Origin: an uncultured Sterolibacterium sp.
Lineage (GTDB): Bacteria > Pseudomonadota > Gammaproteobacteria > Burkholderiales > Rhodocyclaceae
Assembly: GCA_903832735.1 (NCBI GenBank)
Contig: CAILCO010000022.1
Location: forward strand, 1 to 57,047
Length of the DNA stretch: 57,047 nt
Direction of reading: 5' to 3'
The notes below the pieces were generated by a model that saw nothing but the letters and a program-made list of their open reading frames with translations, had not been told where the DNA came from and did no database searches. Position numbers and translations under genes: made by a program. Positions 40,958-48,781 of the stretch are shown piece by piece. Every line of letters starts with the position of its first letter. The first letter of the stretch is position 1.

Positions 40958-42085
40958 ATGAAAACTTTGATCCTGAGCATCTTGTTGTCCTTGTCGCTGA
41001 TCGGTTGTACGGAGAAAAAGGCGGAGCCAAAAGCTGCGCCGGCGGCTGATCTGAGCCTGGGGAAGAGTATTGCGGAGCGTACCTGCAAGGGTTGTCACGG
41101 CCTGGAAGGCGGCGGCGCCGCGCCGGGCATTCCCCACCTGGCGGGACAGAGGGAGCGCTATCTGCTCGCCTCGATAGCCGAGTACAAGGACGGCAAGCGG
41201 ACACACGCCGCGCTGAAGGACATGACGGCGAACATGTCAGACCCCGAGGTGCGCAGCGTCGTCGCCTATTACGCGGGCCTGCCGCCGGTCGCCAATGTCG
41301 CAGCCGCGAACATCCAACTGTCGTCGCCGTATCAGGAAGGCAAGGCGCTTGCCGTGCCCTGCGCCAAGTGCCATGGCGAGGACGGCAACAGCAAGACCCC
41401 CGGCACGCCAACCCTGGCCGGCCAGCAGGCGCACTATCTAGTGACGGCGATCGAGGAATATCACCAGGGCGATCGCAAGGCGGCGATCATGGGCTCGATG
41501 CTGCGCGGTTCAAAGAAACTCGATCTGGAGAAACTGGGTCTCTATTACGCTGCACAGACTCCTGCACAACGTGCGGCGCCGCCGGTAGGCGATCCGGTCG
41601 CCGGCGAACCGGCCACCGCGATGTGCGGCGGCTGTCACGGCGCACACGGCGTCAGCACCGACGGCGCGACGCCCAGCCTGGCCGGTCAGGATGCGCTCTA
41701 TCTGGTGAATTCGATGAAGGCGTACAAGAAGAGTCGGCAGAATTGGGGCATGCAGCGCTACATCGCCGGTCTTTCCGACAAGGACATCGAAAACATCGCC
41801 GCCTTCTATTCGGTGCAGAAGTCTGCGCCCTCCGATGTCGTGCCGAGCACGGTCAAGGAATTGGTCGACAAATGCAATCGCTGCCACGACGCGGACAGCA
41901 ATCCCGCGATGGTGGTTCCGAAAATGAACGGGCAGGACCGGGACTATCTCGTCATGTCGCTGCGAGCCTACCGCGACGGCAAACGCCAGAGCTCGATGAT
42001 GCATAACATGAGTTTCGCCTACAGCAATGCCATGATAGAGAGCATCGCCTCCTGGTACTCCAGCCAGCCGGCGGACAAGCACTGA
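40958..42085 (+). CDS. Tetraheme lipoprotein, four tandem class I cytochrome c domains
   Basis: This 375-residue protein has a lipoprotein signal (LSLSLIGC, lipobox cysteine at about 17). Four consecutive cytochrome c domains follow with CKGCH, CAKCH, CGGCH and CNRCH. Each is followed by the c4-type pattern (HLAGQ.. YL..I..Y..G.R) and the helix with M (for example DMTANMSD). It looks like a doubled cytochrome c4. It would be tethered to a periplasmic membrane face as an electron relay. It follows the nonaheme-b gene by 58 bases on the same strand and is closed by a terminator, so the two likely form a unit. Confidence 0.88.
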   Translation: MKTLILSILLSLSLIGCTEKKAEPKAAPAADLSLGKSIAERTCKGCHGLEGGGAAPGIPHLAGQRERYLLASIAEYKDGKRTHAALKDMTANMSDPEVRSVVAYYAGLPPVANVAAANIQLSSPYQEGKALAVPCAKCHGEDGNSKTPGTPTLAGQQAHYLVTAIEEYHQGDRKAAIMGSMLRGSKKLDLEKLGLYYAAQTPAQRAAPPVGDPVAGEPATAMCGGCHGAHGVSTDGATPSLAGQDALYLVNSMKAYKKSRQNWGMQRYIAGLSDKDIENIAAFYSVQKSAPSDVVPSTVKELVDKCNRCHDADSNPAMVVPKMNGQDRDYLVMSLRAYRDGKRQSSMMHNMSFAYSNAMIESIASWYSSQPADKH

Positions 42086-42098
42086 CAAGTGCAGGTCG

Positions 42099-42139
42099 TA
42101 AAAAGCCGGGGCAGCGCATCGCGCAGCCCCGGCTTTTTT
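42099..42139 (+). terminator. Intrinsic terminator after tetraheme lipoprotein
   Basis: A 12-base stem (42101-42112 with 42126-42137, core AAGCCGGGGC) with a 13-base loop ends in a T-run at 42133-42139, 14 bases after the tetraheme gene stop. Confidence 0.88.
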
Positions 42140-42189
42140 ACAGTGGTACGTTCAATCGATCGGTCGAACTCGCCGCTTAAGCGCGCAGC

Positions 42190-42408
42190 TTAAGCGGCCT
42201 GGGTCATCTCCGCGCGCGTCAATTCCGCACCGTGGCCATCATCCATGGAATAGCAACGGCTGACCAGCATCCAACCCTGGCGCTGCTCGCCTTCGATGGC
42301 TTGATCTAGTTTGGCTTTGTCGACAGCGCAAAGCCGCAGGCGAGCTGGCGGCGGGTTTCCTGCCCGGCGCTGGGCCGCGGTCGCAGCCATGAGTGTTCTC
42401 TTTACCAT
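42190..42408 (-). CDS. Hypothetical small protein
   Basis: This is a possible 72-residue protein starting at ATG 42408, or at a second in-frame ATG at 42390 that has AAGAGA 7 bases upstream. It contains a short helical stretch (DKAKLDQAIEGEQRQGWMLVSR), no signal peptide and no family I recognise. The same frame is open upstream to 42561, but that part does not look coding. It sits alone between the terminator at 42139 and the convergent end of the cytochrome operon. Treat as tentative. Confidence 0.4.
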   Translation of the reverse strand: MVKRTLMAATAAQRRAGNPPPARLRLCAVDKAKLDQAIEGEQRQGWMLVSRCYSMDDGHGAELTRAEMTQAA

Positions 42409-42592
42409 GGATAAACGCCCCAAAGGGCGCGATTTTACTATCCGGGCCGTTGTAGAGGCAAGTGGCGCTGGTGCTGAGCGCCCTTGTTCGCCAGGCCTTA
42501 CGGTCGCAGTGAAACAGGCTGCAAGAGCCTGTCCCACATGTCTCAAGTACCTGTGGCACAAGTGCCCTGGGTTGTTCAGACCACTACGGGCA
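42409..42592. other. Intergenic region, no recognised feature
   Basis: I see no gene, terminator of classical type or clear promoter in these 184 bases between the small hypothetical gene and the end of the cytochrome operon. Alternating GTGGCACAAG-like sequences near 42553-42562 form only weak dyads. Confidence 0.4.
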
Positions 42593-43384
42593 CTAGCGTG
42601 TCACCCTCGTCGGCGCACTGCCAGCATCCCGCTGCGCGACTGGTGCAGGCGGCTTGGAGAACCACAACTGATACATGGTCACTCCCCACATGAAGGCGAA
42701 GCTCATGCCCATCATGCCGCCGGCAATCATCACCACCCAGGCGAAGGGGTGATACAGCTTGGTGAAATACCAGGAGCTGATGTCGAGTACGAGGCACAGG
42801 AAGGGCATCGCGACGACGGTGCACTTGAACCATACCGGCCGCAGATAGGCATGGCTGAACATCAGGCCCATCAGGAAGAAGACGAAGGTAAGCCCGAACA
42901 GGTGGATGTGCGAGACGCGAACCAGGGTAAAGACGTCGGTGCCGGTATCCTTCTCGGTCACCTTCTTCAGGCTGTCGAAACTGCTCAGGTTCGGCAGATG
43001 CGGATTGCTGCCGTCGTGGCAGGTCATGCAGCGCTTGTCGAGAATCGGCTTGACGGTCTTGTCGTATTTTTCCTGATTGACCCCTTCGCTGACCCAGCTG
43101 ATGATGACGGAAGATTCCTCGGCCGGGAGCATCGAGGACATCGGTCCGCGCAGCGCCGCCTCGAGGCGGGAGCCTTTGCCGGTACCGGTGTAGGCGATGA
43201 CGATGTCCTCGTAGGTCAGGGTGTTTTCCTTACCGTCGCGGCCGGAGTAGGAGTGAAACAAATAGATGATGGCGAAAAGGTAAGCCAGGCCGAGCACCAG
43301 CAGCGTGCAGGTATAGAGAACACGCTGGCTGTAAGGCAGTTCCGAGTAATGCGTATAGAGCTGGTGCAGTGGATCAGAATTCAT
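42593..43384 (-). CDS. Membrane protein with one heme c site, last gene of NrfD operon
   Basis: This 263-residue protein has four predicted transmembrane helices (about 22-45, 164-186, 193-215 and 222-244). A periplasmic loop between helices 1 and 2 contains one CXXCH (KRCMTCHDGSNPHLPN). Histidines in SHIHLFGL and SHAYL could ligate heme b or quinone. The start ATG at 43384 has AAGGA 8 bases upstream. I do not recognise a characterised family. It is the last gene of a seven-gene cytochrome/NrfD operon, 98 bases after the tetraheme gene, and is probably an accessory membrane electron carrier or a subunit of the complex. Confidence 0.75.
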   Translation of the reverse strand: MNSDPLHQLYTHYSELPYSQRVLYTCTLLVLGLAYLFAIIYLFHSYSGRDGKENTLTYEDIVIAYTGTGKGSRLEAALRGPMSSMLPAEESSVIISWVSEGVNQEKYDKTVKPILDKRCMTCHDGSNPHLPNLSSFDSLKKVTEKDTGTDVFTLVRVSHIHLFGLTFVFFLMGLMFSHAYLRPVWFKCTVVAMPFLCLVLDISSWYFTKLYHPFAWVVMIAGGMMGMSFAFMWGVTMYQLWFSKPPAPVAQRDAGSAPTRVTR

Positions 43385-43482
43385 CTTCACTTCCTTAGGT
43401 ATTGCGGGGCGGCGCAGCTTGGCGCCGCAGCCCCGGTTACTGGAACATGTATTCGGAAGGAGGCCTAATACCCTCGCTTCGC

Positions 43483-44706
43483 TTACTTGCCTGGCTGTGT
43501 TATGAACACGACAGAACGCGCCTTCTGCTGCGCATAGTAGCTAGAAAGGTTCTCGATTTCGGCATCGGAGAGCCCCGTGGACATGGCGGCCATTGACGTG
43601 TTCTTCCGCTCGCCCTTCTGATAGCTGCGCAGCACCTTGTCCATGTAGTCGGCGCGCTGAGCCGCCAAAGCCGGCAAGCGCGGATCCGTGCTGTTGCCAT
43701 TGACGCCGTGGCAACGGTCGCATCGTTGCACCCACTCGGCGGTCGACAGCGGCTTCTTCGCTTTCGGCGGCTGAGGCTGCAGGCTGTTGTAATAGGCGGC
43801 GATGTTCTTCATGTTCTTCTCGTCCAGGGCGGCCGCGAGCGACTTCATGGTGTCGTCGCTGCGCGCACCGCTCTTGTAGGCCTTGAGCGCGTCGACCAGA
43901 TACTCGGCATCCTGACCGGCCAGGCTGGGCGTCGCAGGACTGCCGCTGACCCCCAGGTCGCCGTGACAACCGCCGCAGTCAGCCGCCGCGGCCTTGCCCG
44001 CTGCCTTGTCCCCGGCGGCCGGTGTTGCCGCCTTGGCGGGTTTTTGCAGGGCATAGTAGAGCGCGATGTTGCCCATCTCCGTCTCGGTGACCGCTGCCAG
44101 CAGGGTCTTCATCATGTCGTTCTTGCGCTGCCCGCTCTTGTAGGCCTGCATGGCGGAGATCAGAAATTTCGGATCCTGACCGATCAGGCTGGGCACACCG
44201 CCGGTCTTGCTGATCCCGCCCTCGCCGTGGCAGCCGGCGCAGCCGGAGGCGGCCGCTTTGCCAGCCTGGACCGGGTCCGGTTTGGCCGGGGCAGGCTTGG
44301 TATTGCTCGGTGTCGCCGGGTCGAGACTGGCGTAATAGGCCGCGACCTTGACCAGTGCATCGTCGCTGAGAAACTTGACCGCCGCTTCCATCGGCGTGTT
44401 GCCGCGGGTGCCGGTCTGGTAGGCGCGCAATTCCAGGTGCAGGTAGGCGGGCCGCTGGCCTGCGATATGGGGCACGCCCTTGCTGCTGCTGATGCCCTTC
44501 GCGCCGTGACAGCGGGCGCAGGTAGCGTCCGCGAGACGCTTGCCTTCCGCAACGTCCTGAGATGAGGCGTTCGCGGCCCGGAGGTCGTCTTCAACACCGG
44601 GCTTGGCGCCGGAGGACTGCGCGGTCCCGCTTGACGAATAGCCTACGCCCGTCGCCAGCAGCAAGGCCAGCATCAGGGTCTGCGCACTGCGTGTCATCAG
44701 TTTCAT
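43483..44706 (-). CDS. Tetraheme periplasmic cytochrome, four tandem class I domains
   Basis: This 407-residue protein has a signal peptide (MTRSAQTLMLALLLATGVGY) and four class I cytochrome c domains with CARCH, CAGCH, CGGCH and CDRCH. Each carries the c4-type HIAGQ/LIGQ/LAGQ/LAAQ heme-edge motif and a downstream helix with a distal methionine candidate (PMEAAVKFLSD, DMMKTLLAAV, TMKSLAAAL, SMAAMSTGL). It is a paralogue in architecture of the tetraheme lipoprotein at 40958, but lacks a lipobox and is presumably soluble. Start ATG 44706; the frame extends to 44751. It lies downstream of the NrfD subunit and may be its direct electron partner. Confidence 0.87.
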   Translation of the reverse strand: MKLMTRSAQTLMLALLLATGVGYSSSGTAQSSGAKPGVEDDLRAANASSQDVAEGKRLADATCARCHGAKGISSSKGVPHIAGQRPAYLHLELRAYQTGTRGNTPMEAAVKFLSDDALVKVAAYYASLDPATPSNTKPAPAKPDPVQAGKAAASGCAGCHGEGGISKTGGVPSLIGQDPKFLISAMQAYKSGQRKNDMMKTLLAAVTETEMGNIALYYALQKPAKAATPAAGDKAAGKAAAADCGGCHGDLGVSGSPATPSLAGQDAEYLVDALKAYKSGARSDDTMKSLAAALDEKNMKNIAAYYNSLQPQPPKAKKPLSTAEWVQRCDRCHGVNGNSTDPRLPALAAQRADYMDKVLRSYQKGERKNTSMAAMSTGLSDAEIENLSSYYAQQKARSVVFITQPGK

Positions 44707-44781
44707 CTCAAACAGCTTTCTCGGTCGGGTACCAATTATACCGCCTTCCACCGCTCGGACGAACTGCTCGTCCGGACGGAA

Positions 44782-44901
44782 TCACTTGTCTTTCTTCTCG
44801 TCGTCCTGGGACTTCTCCATGAAACGGCAGGAGCCCACGCCAAATAAAACTACTATCACGACAAAAATGCCCAGCAGCCAAAACACGTTATTCAGTTCCA
44901 T
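44782..44901 (-). CDS. 39-residue single-helix membrane protein
   Basis: A 39-residue protein begins MELNNVFWLLGIFVVIVVLF, a single transmembrane helix, and ends in a highly charged cytoplasmic-type tail (SQDDEKKDK). It has a very strong ribosome binding site (GGAGGAG, 7 bases before the ATG at 44901). The gene lies between the NrfD-like subunit, ending at 44925, and the tetraheme cytochrome on the same strand. Size, topology and position resemble small accessory subunits of membrane respiratory complexes such as CcoQ or CydX, but no specific family was recognised. Confidence 0.7.
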   Translation of the reverse strand: MELNNVFWLLGIFVVIVVLFGVGSCRFMEKSQDDEKKDK

Positions 44902-44924
44902 GTTCGTCTCCTCCTTCGTATTGT

Positions 44925-46103
44925 CTAATGAGCGGCCTTGCCATCTTCCCAGGGCGGAAACAACCGGACAGCCACAGCCAGCAGGACAAAGGGTGCCATC
45001 AGCAGTATGGCGGCGGTCAGGCCGCTTTCCTGTTCGACCCAGGGCATGTGGTAGGTGAGCAATCCCTTGCCGGTCTTGGAAATTTCCTGGCCGCCGATGA
45101 CCACGTTCCAGCGCATCATCAATACGCCGACGAGCACCAACATGGCGCAGGTGACGACGCCCACGATCAGCGTCTTGCCCTTGGTGCCTTGCCAGATCAT
45201 GAACGACAGCAGGAGAACCGGGAGCAGCGAGCAGATGCCCAACTGGACGGTCCAGAAAGGAATCACCAGCGGACCCTTGACATATTCCAGGATCATTTCG
45301 ATGCCTTCGCGGCCCCGGTACATCAGGCTGGCGAACTCAACCGCTTCGAGCATCAGCGCGAACATCATGAAGCCCCACAGCGTATAGGCCATGCCCTTGA
45401 CGCAATCCAGATCGATCGGAACCTTGCGCAGTTTGCAGGACAGGGCATAGAGGACGATCAGCAGCGAGACGCCGGAGATGATTGCCGAGAACAGGAAGAT
45501 CGGCGGCATCAGATCGGAGGACCACCATTCCCTGGATTTCAGCGAACCGAAGACGAAGCCGACATAACCGTGCAGGCCGTGAGCGCCGGGAATACCGACG
45601 ACTGCCAGGGCGAAAATCCACTTCCGGTCGTAGCTCATCGCCTTCTCGGAAAGATCGTAGGAGCCCAGCGTCAGCACGCGGTAGAACAAGCCCAGCAGGC
45701 CCTTCCGCTGCTGTGCCTGCTGGACGATGTGCGGCCGGAACACGAACCAGTTTTCCAGCAGCAGGAGTACCACATAGAACCCCGCGGCATAACCGAAGAC
45801 GGCGAAGGCCGAAGTGGTGTGCGGCGTGATCATCGGGTTCAGCGCCCGTTCGGCATGGCCCAGGTGCAACAGCAAGGGCAGCGGCACGATCAGCATGCAG
45901 CACAGTGAAGTGAGCATGGCGAAGTGTGCGACCGGCTTGAAGCGCTGCATGCCGAAAACCTGGTAGAGACTGGACATGGTGAAGGCGCCTGCCACCAAAC
46001 CGGTCAAGTAGGGGTAAATGACGATCAGAACGGTCCATGGGACAACGGACTCGTTGGGATAAATGTAACCGGTGAACGGTGCAACGTGATAGAGCGCTTC
46101 CAC
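44925..46103 (-). CDS. NrfD/PsrC-family quinone-interacting membrane subunit
   Basis: This 392-residue inner-membrane protein has about nine to ten helices. It has the NrfD/PsrC pattern: VPWTVLIVIYPYLTGLVAGAF in helix 1, LHLGHAERALNPMI, VGIPGAHGLHGYVGFVFGSL and MPPIFLFSAIISGVSLLIVL. Such subunits exchange electrons between quinone and an attached iron-sulfur protein. The start is a GTG at 46103, immediately after the stop of the ferredoxin-type gene and supported by AAGGAGG 8 bases upstream. No catalytic molybdopterin subunit is encoded nearby, so it likely works with cytochromes instead, as in Geobacter Cbc4-type or alternative complex III modules. Confidence 0.9.
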   Translation of the reverse strand: MEALYHVAPFTGYIYPNESVVPWTVLIVIYPYLTGLVAGAFTMSSLYQVFGMQRFKPVAHFAMLTSLCCMLIVPLPLLLHLGHAERALNPMITPHTTSAFAVFGYAAGFYVVLLLLENWFVFRPHIVQQAQQRKGLLGLFYRVLTLGSYDLSEKAMSYDRKWIFALAVVGIPGAHGLHGYVGFVFGSLKSREWWSSDLMPPIFLFSAIISGVSLLIVLYALSCKLRKVPIDLDCVKGMAYTLWGFMMFALMLEAVEFASLMYRGREGIEMILEYVKGPLVIPFWTVQLGICSLLPVLLLSFMIWQGTKGKTLIVGVVTCAMLVLVGVLMMRWNVVIGGQEISKTGKGLLTYHMPWVEQESGLTAAILLMAPFVLLAVAVRLFPPWEDGKAAH

Positions 46104-46946
46104 TTAGCCCACCTCCTTGTCGATGCCCACATAGAACACATTCGGGGCGTTGCCGGATTCGGGCTTGAGAACGGTCACCCGGTTGTTGCGCAGGAAAATA
46201 CTGATCGGACTTTGTTTGTCGTTGCGATCGCCGAAGACGCGCGCGCTGACCGGGCAAACCTCGACGCATGCGGGGTTCAGACCCTTGGTGATGCGGTGAT
46301 AACACCAGGTGCATTTGTCCGTGACGCGTTTTTCCTCGTTGAAAAAACGCGCGCCGTAGGGGCAGGCCTGGACGCAATACTGGCAGCCGATGCAGTAAGT
46401 ATGGTCGATGACCACCACGCCGTCATCGGTCTTGTAGGTCGCGCCGGTCGGACATACCTGCACGCAGGCGGGATGGGTGCAGTGATTGCAGAGCTTGGGC
46501 ACGAAGAAGGCCTTTTCCACCTTCGCGTCCTTGTAGCGATTGGCGAACCGGTACTTGCCCTCCGCCCCGGCGGCTGCGATGTTGACCGGGTCTTGCTGGC
46601 TGTCGATGCGCGCTTTTTCCTCTCCTTCGAGAGTGACGTAACGCTCGACCCAGGTGCGGAAATGATTGGGATCCTTGGCGACGTTGTTTTCTACCTTGCA
46701 GGCTTCGACGCAACGCAGGCAGCCGATACACTTCGTGGCATCGACGCCGAAGGCCCAATGGTGCTGGCTCCAGTCATAACCCGGTATCGCCGGTATGGCT
46801 GCCTTGGCCGGGGTTTCGGTGGCCGCGGCTTCCGGCAGAAGCGAATTGGCCGCGATCGCCATGCCACCGCCGCCGATGGCGGCGCCGAACAGACGGAGGA
46901 ACTTCCTGCGTCCGTCTTCCTCAAGTTTCTCGACTTTATTTTCCAT
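46104..46946 (-). CDS. Tat-exported 4x[4Fe-4S] ferredoxin-type subunit (PsrB/DmsB-like)
   Basis: This 280-residue iron-sulfur protein has a twin-arginine signal (RRKFLRLFGAAIGGGGMA, residues 13-30). Four cysteine clusters follow: CIGCLRCVEAC, CNHCTHPACVQVC, CIGCQYCVQAC and CTWC...CVEVC. These ligate four [4Fe-4S] centres in the PsrB/NrfC/DmsB manner. It wires the NrfD quinone subunit to periplasmic partners. The ATG at 46946 has AGAGGAAATT before it. The gene is directly coupled to the NrfD-like gene (stop and GTG adjacent). Confidence 0.93.
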   Translation of the reverse strand: MENKVEKLEEDGRRKFLRLFGAAIGGGGMAIAANSLLPEAAATETPAKAAIPAIPGYDWSQHHWAFGVDATKCIGCLRCVEACKVENNVAKDPNHFRTWVERYVTLEGEEKARIDSQQDPVNIAAAGAEGKYRFANRYKDAKVEKAFFVPKLCNHCTHPACVQVCPTGATYKTDDGVVVIDHTYCIGCQYCVQACPYGARFFNEEKRVTDKCTWCYHRITKGLNPACVEVCPVSARVFGDRNDKQSPISIFLRNNRVTVLKPESGNAPNVFYVGIDKEVG

Positions 46947-46975
46947 AATTTCCTCTTGATCTTCTCTAACTGGTC

Positions 46976-48010
46976 TTACCTGCAACTGGCATTGGCGAAA
47001 TAGTCCGCCAGGGCCGCAGCATCGGCATCGTTAAGGTCCTTGGCGACCTTGTTCATCATGCCGTTCGTGCGCTCGGCCTTGTATGACTTGAGGGCGCTCA
47101 GGAGATAATCCTTGGACTGCCCGGCCAGGCTGGGCCACATGGCCTGTTTGTTGATGCCGTTGGCGCCGTGGCAGGAGACGCATTGCGCAGCCAGCGTCTG
47201 ACCCCGGGCGGCGCCCTTGGGATCGCCGTTCTGGGTGCTCTTGCATTGCAGGCTGGCGTAATAGGCGGCAAGATTTTCCGCTGCGGTATCGGACAGATCC
47301 TTGGCCATCCCGCTCATCGTTGCATCTTTCCGCGAGCCTTTCTTGTAGGCCTTGATGGCATCGGCGAGATAAGTCTCGTTTTGTCCGGCCAGGCTGGGAA
47401 TGGCGGCGTCATCGCTGATCCCCGCTTTGCCGTGGCATTCCGCGCAATCGGCGGCAATTGCTTTGCCCGCCGCCGCATTGCCCGGACGGGAAGTCGATGC
47501 CAAAGCTCCGACGAATGTCCGCGGCGAATGGACGTTGTGGCAAGTCTTGCATTGCTGGTCCCCGGCGTGAGTGGCGACCACGATCTGTTTCTGTTCGGCC
47601 GGCCGGCCGGGCATCTGCTCGTGGCATTGGGTGCATAGCCTCACGGTATCGGTCGGGATATCGAGCTTGAGCTTGTCCGGGTGATCCGTACCGGTGGCTG
47701 AATTGTCGCCGTGGGGATTGCTGTCGCGACTGCTCGCAGCGCCGTGACAGACTTCGCATTTGACGACCTTGCCGATGCCGGGATTGTTGTGTACGCCCTT
47801 GGCCCATTCCTCGTATCTCGCCGCGTGGCACTGTTCGCAAGCTTTCGGGGTGCGGAATTTGGGTCGATCAGAGGCGATCTCCGCCACCGAGTCGCCGCGA
47901 TAGTGGCCAAATTGGTAGAAGGATTTGACGGTCAATAGCTGCTTCCCGGCATAGGCGAGCACACCGGTGGCCAGCAAGATGAGTACGAGTCGGACAATAT
48001 GTTTTGGCAT
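46976..48010 (-). CDS. Membrane-anchored hexaheme cytochrome c (multiheme + c4-type tail)
   Basis: This 344-residue protein has an uncleaved-looking N-terminal helix (IVRLVLILLATGVLAYAGKQ). An N-terminal multiheme part carries four sites (CEQCH, CEVCH, CTQCH, CKTCH) with bis-His-type spacing and loose linkers. Two class I cytochrome c domains follow (CAECH and CVSCH, each with SLAGQ and a GMAKDL/MMNKV methionine helix). It is a fusion of two cytochrome types, giving six hemes. It starts 58 bases after the diheme gene and 30 bases before the Fe-S gene, so it is probably a core electron-accepting subunit of the NrfD complex, between Fe-S clusters and soluble cytochromes. Confidence 0.88.
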   Translation of the reverse strand: MPKHIVRLVLILLATGVLAYAGKQLLTVKSFYQFGHYRGDSVAEIASDRPKFRTPKACEQCHAARYEEWAKGVHNNPGIGKVVKCEVCHGAASSRDSNPHGDNSATGTDHPDKLKLDIPTDTVRLCTQCHEQMPGRPAEQKQIVVATHAGDQQCKTCHNVHSPRTFVGALASTSRPGNAAAGKAIAADCAECHGKAGISDDAAIPSLAGQNETYLADAIKAYKKGSRKDATMSGMAKDLSDTAAENLAAYYASLQCKSTQNGDPKGAARGQTLAAQCVSCHGANGINKQAMWPSLAGQSKDYLLSALKSYKAERTNGMMNKVAKDLNDADAAALADYFANASCR

Positions 48011-48067
48011 GGTTTCGCTTCTTGATCAGTTGATGTTCGAGTTCAATGGCCCGGGTTCGGACCCGGA

Positions 48068-48703
48068 CTATTTCGCAACGGTGATGCCCTGGTTGAACAT
48101 GTAGATGACCGCATCGCGCATCTCCGCGTCGGTGAGGTCGGCCATGCCGCCGCGGGCAGGCATGCCGCCATGGCCGTTGATCGCGGAGCGGACCAGGGCG
48201 TCCATGCCATTCGCGCCGCGCGGTATCCAGGCGGCCCGATCGCCGATCTTGGGCGCGCCCTTCAGTCCGGTCTGGTGGCATTTGATGCACTGCGCCTGGA
48301 CGATGTCCTTGCCGGCGCGGTCGGCGGTCTTGGCCGCCTTGTTGGTCGGTTCGGCCCATTGTCCGCCGGACTGATTGACCATATAGGTGATGGCGCGCTG
48401 GATCTCGAAATCGCTGACGTCCGGATTGCCGCCATGCGACGGCATCTTGCGGATGCCCTTCAAGGCATTTTGCGTCAGGCTGTCCAGGCCGCGCGCCGCT
48501 CGTGTGCTCCAGGCCTGCTTGTTGCCGATTTTCGGTGCGCCATCGGCGCCGCTGGTGTGGCAGTTGCCGCACACGGCCTCGACCACTTCCTTGCCGCTGC
48601 GATCGGCCCCTTTGGCTTGCGCTGCCTCCGGGAGGATGGCGAGCGTGAAAGCAAGGGTGATGGCTGTTATGATCAGCGGCTTCATTGCCCGGCTAGAACT
48701 CAT
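48068..48703 (-). CDS. Diheme periplasmic cytochrome c (c5-like tandem)
   Basis: This 211-residue protein has a signal peptide (KPLIITAITLAFTLAIL, ending near AAQAKG) and two cytochrome c5-like domains with CGNCH and CIKCH. Each is followed by GAPKIGNKQAW/GAPKIGDRAAW and a methionine-containing SHGG/GHGGMPARGG loop. It is the first gene of the seven-gene NrfD operon. The ATG at 48703 is favoured by GGGGA 5 bases upstream; an in-frame ATG at 48685 is also possible. It probably carries electrons from the membrane module to the outer-membrane conduits. Confidence 0.88.
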   Translation of the reverse strand: MSSSRAMKPLIITAITLAFTLAILPEAAQAKGADRSGKEVVEAVCGNCHTSGADGAPKIGNKQAWSTRAARGLDSLTQNALKGIRKMPSHGGNPDVSDFEIQRAITYMVNQSGGQWAEPTNKAAKTADRAGKDIVQAQCIKCHQTGLKGAPKIGDRAAWIPRGANGMDALVRSAINGHGGMPARGGMADLTDAEMRDAVIYMFNQGITVAK

Positions 48704-48781
48704 GTTTGTCCCCAATTATCCGAGAGTGAATTTCTCACCCTTCTTGTTCCCGACCGCACTGATGCGATCATCGAGGCGGAT

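Noticed and set aside
42409-42561. Upstream extension of the small hypothetical gene to 42561
   Set aside because: Composition of the added residues is unlike coding sequence and no ribosome binding site supports it; starts at 42408 or 42390 are better.
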